From: Poecilobothrus nobilitatus
Lineage: Eukaryota; Arthropoda; Insecta; Diptera; Dolichopodidae
Assembly: GCA_947095535.1 (NCBI GenBank)
Contig: OX352773.1
Location: 3,968,001-4,032,000, forward strand
Reading direction: 5' to 3'
Length of the DNA stretch: 64,000 bases
The translations under genes were made by a program, and so were the position numbers. Below the pieces are notes generated by a model. The model saw only the letters and a list, made by a program, of their open reading frames with translations, did no database searches and was not told where the DNA came from. The first letter of the stretch is position 1. The number at the start of each line of letters is the position of its first letter. Below, piece after piece: positions 63,260 through 64,000 of this stretch.

Positions 63260-64000
63260 TTACCATGGCCTCCACATGCTATCATTAGAATCATCAAGAA
63301 AATGTTTTGAACTACTATTACCCTCATCATCACTTTCCAATTTTATGATTTTATTACATGGTTGTTTATGACTTTCATCTAGTAAACTGTCATCAGCTGT
63401 AGGTCTTAATCTTTTTTTACAATCATTTTGATTTCTCATTGATTCATCAACAGTTGATGAAACATGTTGTTGTTGTAAATGTCCAGTACGTGATATTAAT
63501 TTAACTGATTCACTGCTTGGTGGTGTTGAAAAATAATCTGATGTAATACTTTGTTCTAATGGTGGTGTTTTTGTACCATAATCAGATGCAACACTTGTAT
63601 GCATAGTTGAATCATCACCTAAACTTGAAATAGATGAAACTGGACTTAATGGTGGACTAGTAATAGTTGTTGCACTACAATTAATACCATTTGATGTTGG
63701 TATAAATAATTGATTATGATGATGTAATGAATTATTAGTTAATTTTAAATTTCCTTGTTGATTATGTTGCAAATGTTGTATATTATTATTATTTAATAAA
63801 TTTGAATTTAAATTTTGATATTGATTTGGAATAGATGCATTTGGACTAACCATTGATGAACCAACAGTTGATGTTGGTTTTGAAAATGCACTTAATCTAG
63901 GAAATTGTGTTGTTGTTGCTGCTGCTGTAGTAAAATCAAGTGATTGTGTTGTAATATTTGGCATTAAAAGTGATGATGGTAACGTTGTTGAATTTGGCAT
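63260..64000 (-). CDS. HES-family (hairy/deadpan-like) bHLH-Orange repressor, C-terminal exon, partial
   Basis: An open frame of 246 residues enters from the right edge and ends SNDSMWRPW-stop. A terminal WRPW tetrapeptide is the Groucho/TLE co-repressor docking motif that defines hairy/E(spl)/deadpan proteins. Upstream are the features typical of the long tails of these proteins: Ser/Thr/Pro-rich segments (ATTITSPPLSPVSSISSLG, YFSTPPSSESV), Asn and Gln runs (NLNSNLLNNNN; LQQQ) and an acidic-basic patch (KKRLRP; KLESDDEG) just before the end. The bHLH and Orange domains would lie beyond the window edge. The protein is expected to be a nuclear, DNA-binding repressor active in patterning or neural progenitors. 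The tail length and composition do not let me decide between hairy, deadpan and other members. The methionine at the edge is not the start. Confidence 0.85.
   Translation of the reverse strand: MPNSTTLPSSLLMPNITTQSLDFTTAAATTTQFPRLSAFSKPTSTVGSSMVSPNASIPNQYQNLNSNLLNNNNIQHLQHNQQGNLKLTNNSLHHHNQLFIPTSNGINCSATTITSPPLSPVSSISSLGDDSTMHTSVASDYGTKTPPLEQSITSDYFSTPPSSESVKLISRTGHLQQQHVSSTVDESMRNQNDCKKRLRPTADDSLLDESHKQPCNKIIKLESDDEGNSSSKHFLDDSNDSMWRPW

Overview
This is a eukaryotic, extremely AT-rich window with long poly-A/poly-T runs, short GT..AG introns and many transposable-element remains. The protein-coding content (an arylalkylamine N-acetyltransferase-like pair, a CUB-trypsin protease, a hairy/E(spl)-type repressor ending in WRPW) and the repeat content (rosa-type mariner, a dispersed repeat headed by TATACCC and a run of GTCC units) point to an insect, most likely a fly (Diptera). 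The species cannot be fixed from the sequence alone.

Layout. 1-5,100: AT-rich non-coding DNA with small inverted repeats. 5,108-5,987 (-): last two exons of a Myb/SANT-like DNA-binding protein with a long acidic tract and a coiled coil. 9,190-10,514 (-): copy 1 of the TATACCC repeat, with internal tandem duplications. 10.5-21.9 kb: no gene seen; it holds pseudo-tRNA SINE pieces and a foldback-like pair of arms built from a degenerate 15-16 bp unit. 21,901-23,180: an almost intact DD41D mariner with TA target duplications and one nonsense codon. 24,056-27,124 (-): five-exon secreted CUB-trypsin protease, 412 aa, whose large intron carries SINE debris. 28.3-28.8 kb: rotted mariner remnant. 31,433-34,155: two divergently transcribed GNAT paralogues. 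35.3-37.2 kb: LINE reverse-transcriptase scrap beside TATACCC repeat copy 2. 38.0 kb: tRNA-derived SINE. 39,711-42,266: complete hAT (ZBED5-like) transposon with a perfect 8-bp target duplication and a broken transposase 3' part. 43.5-55.5 kb: two more copies of the interior of the TATACCC repeat family, and several SINEs. 55.5-61.4 kb: gene-free, with one tandem repeat. 61,396-62,568: two nested MITE-like elements. 63,260-64,000 (-): C-terminal exon of a HES-family bHLH repressor, running off the window edge.

The genes do not form a pathway. The only functional pairing visible is the head-to-head GNAT duplication. The rest is a repeat-dense intergenic landscape, perhaps including distal flank of the HES-type gene. 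I found no convincing new molecular system. The most unusual items are the foldback-like element made of a repeated word, the shared end architecture of the TATACCC repeat family, the nested MITEs and the several pseudo-tRNA SINE families.
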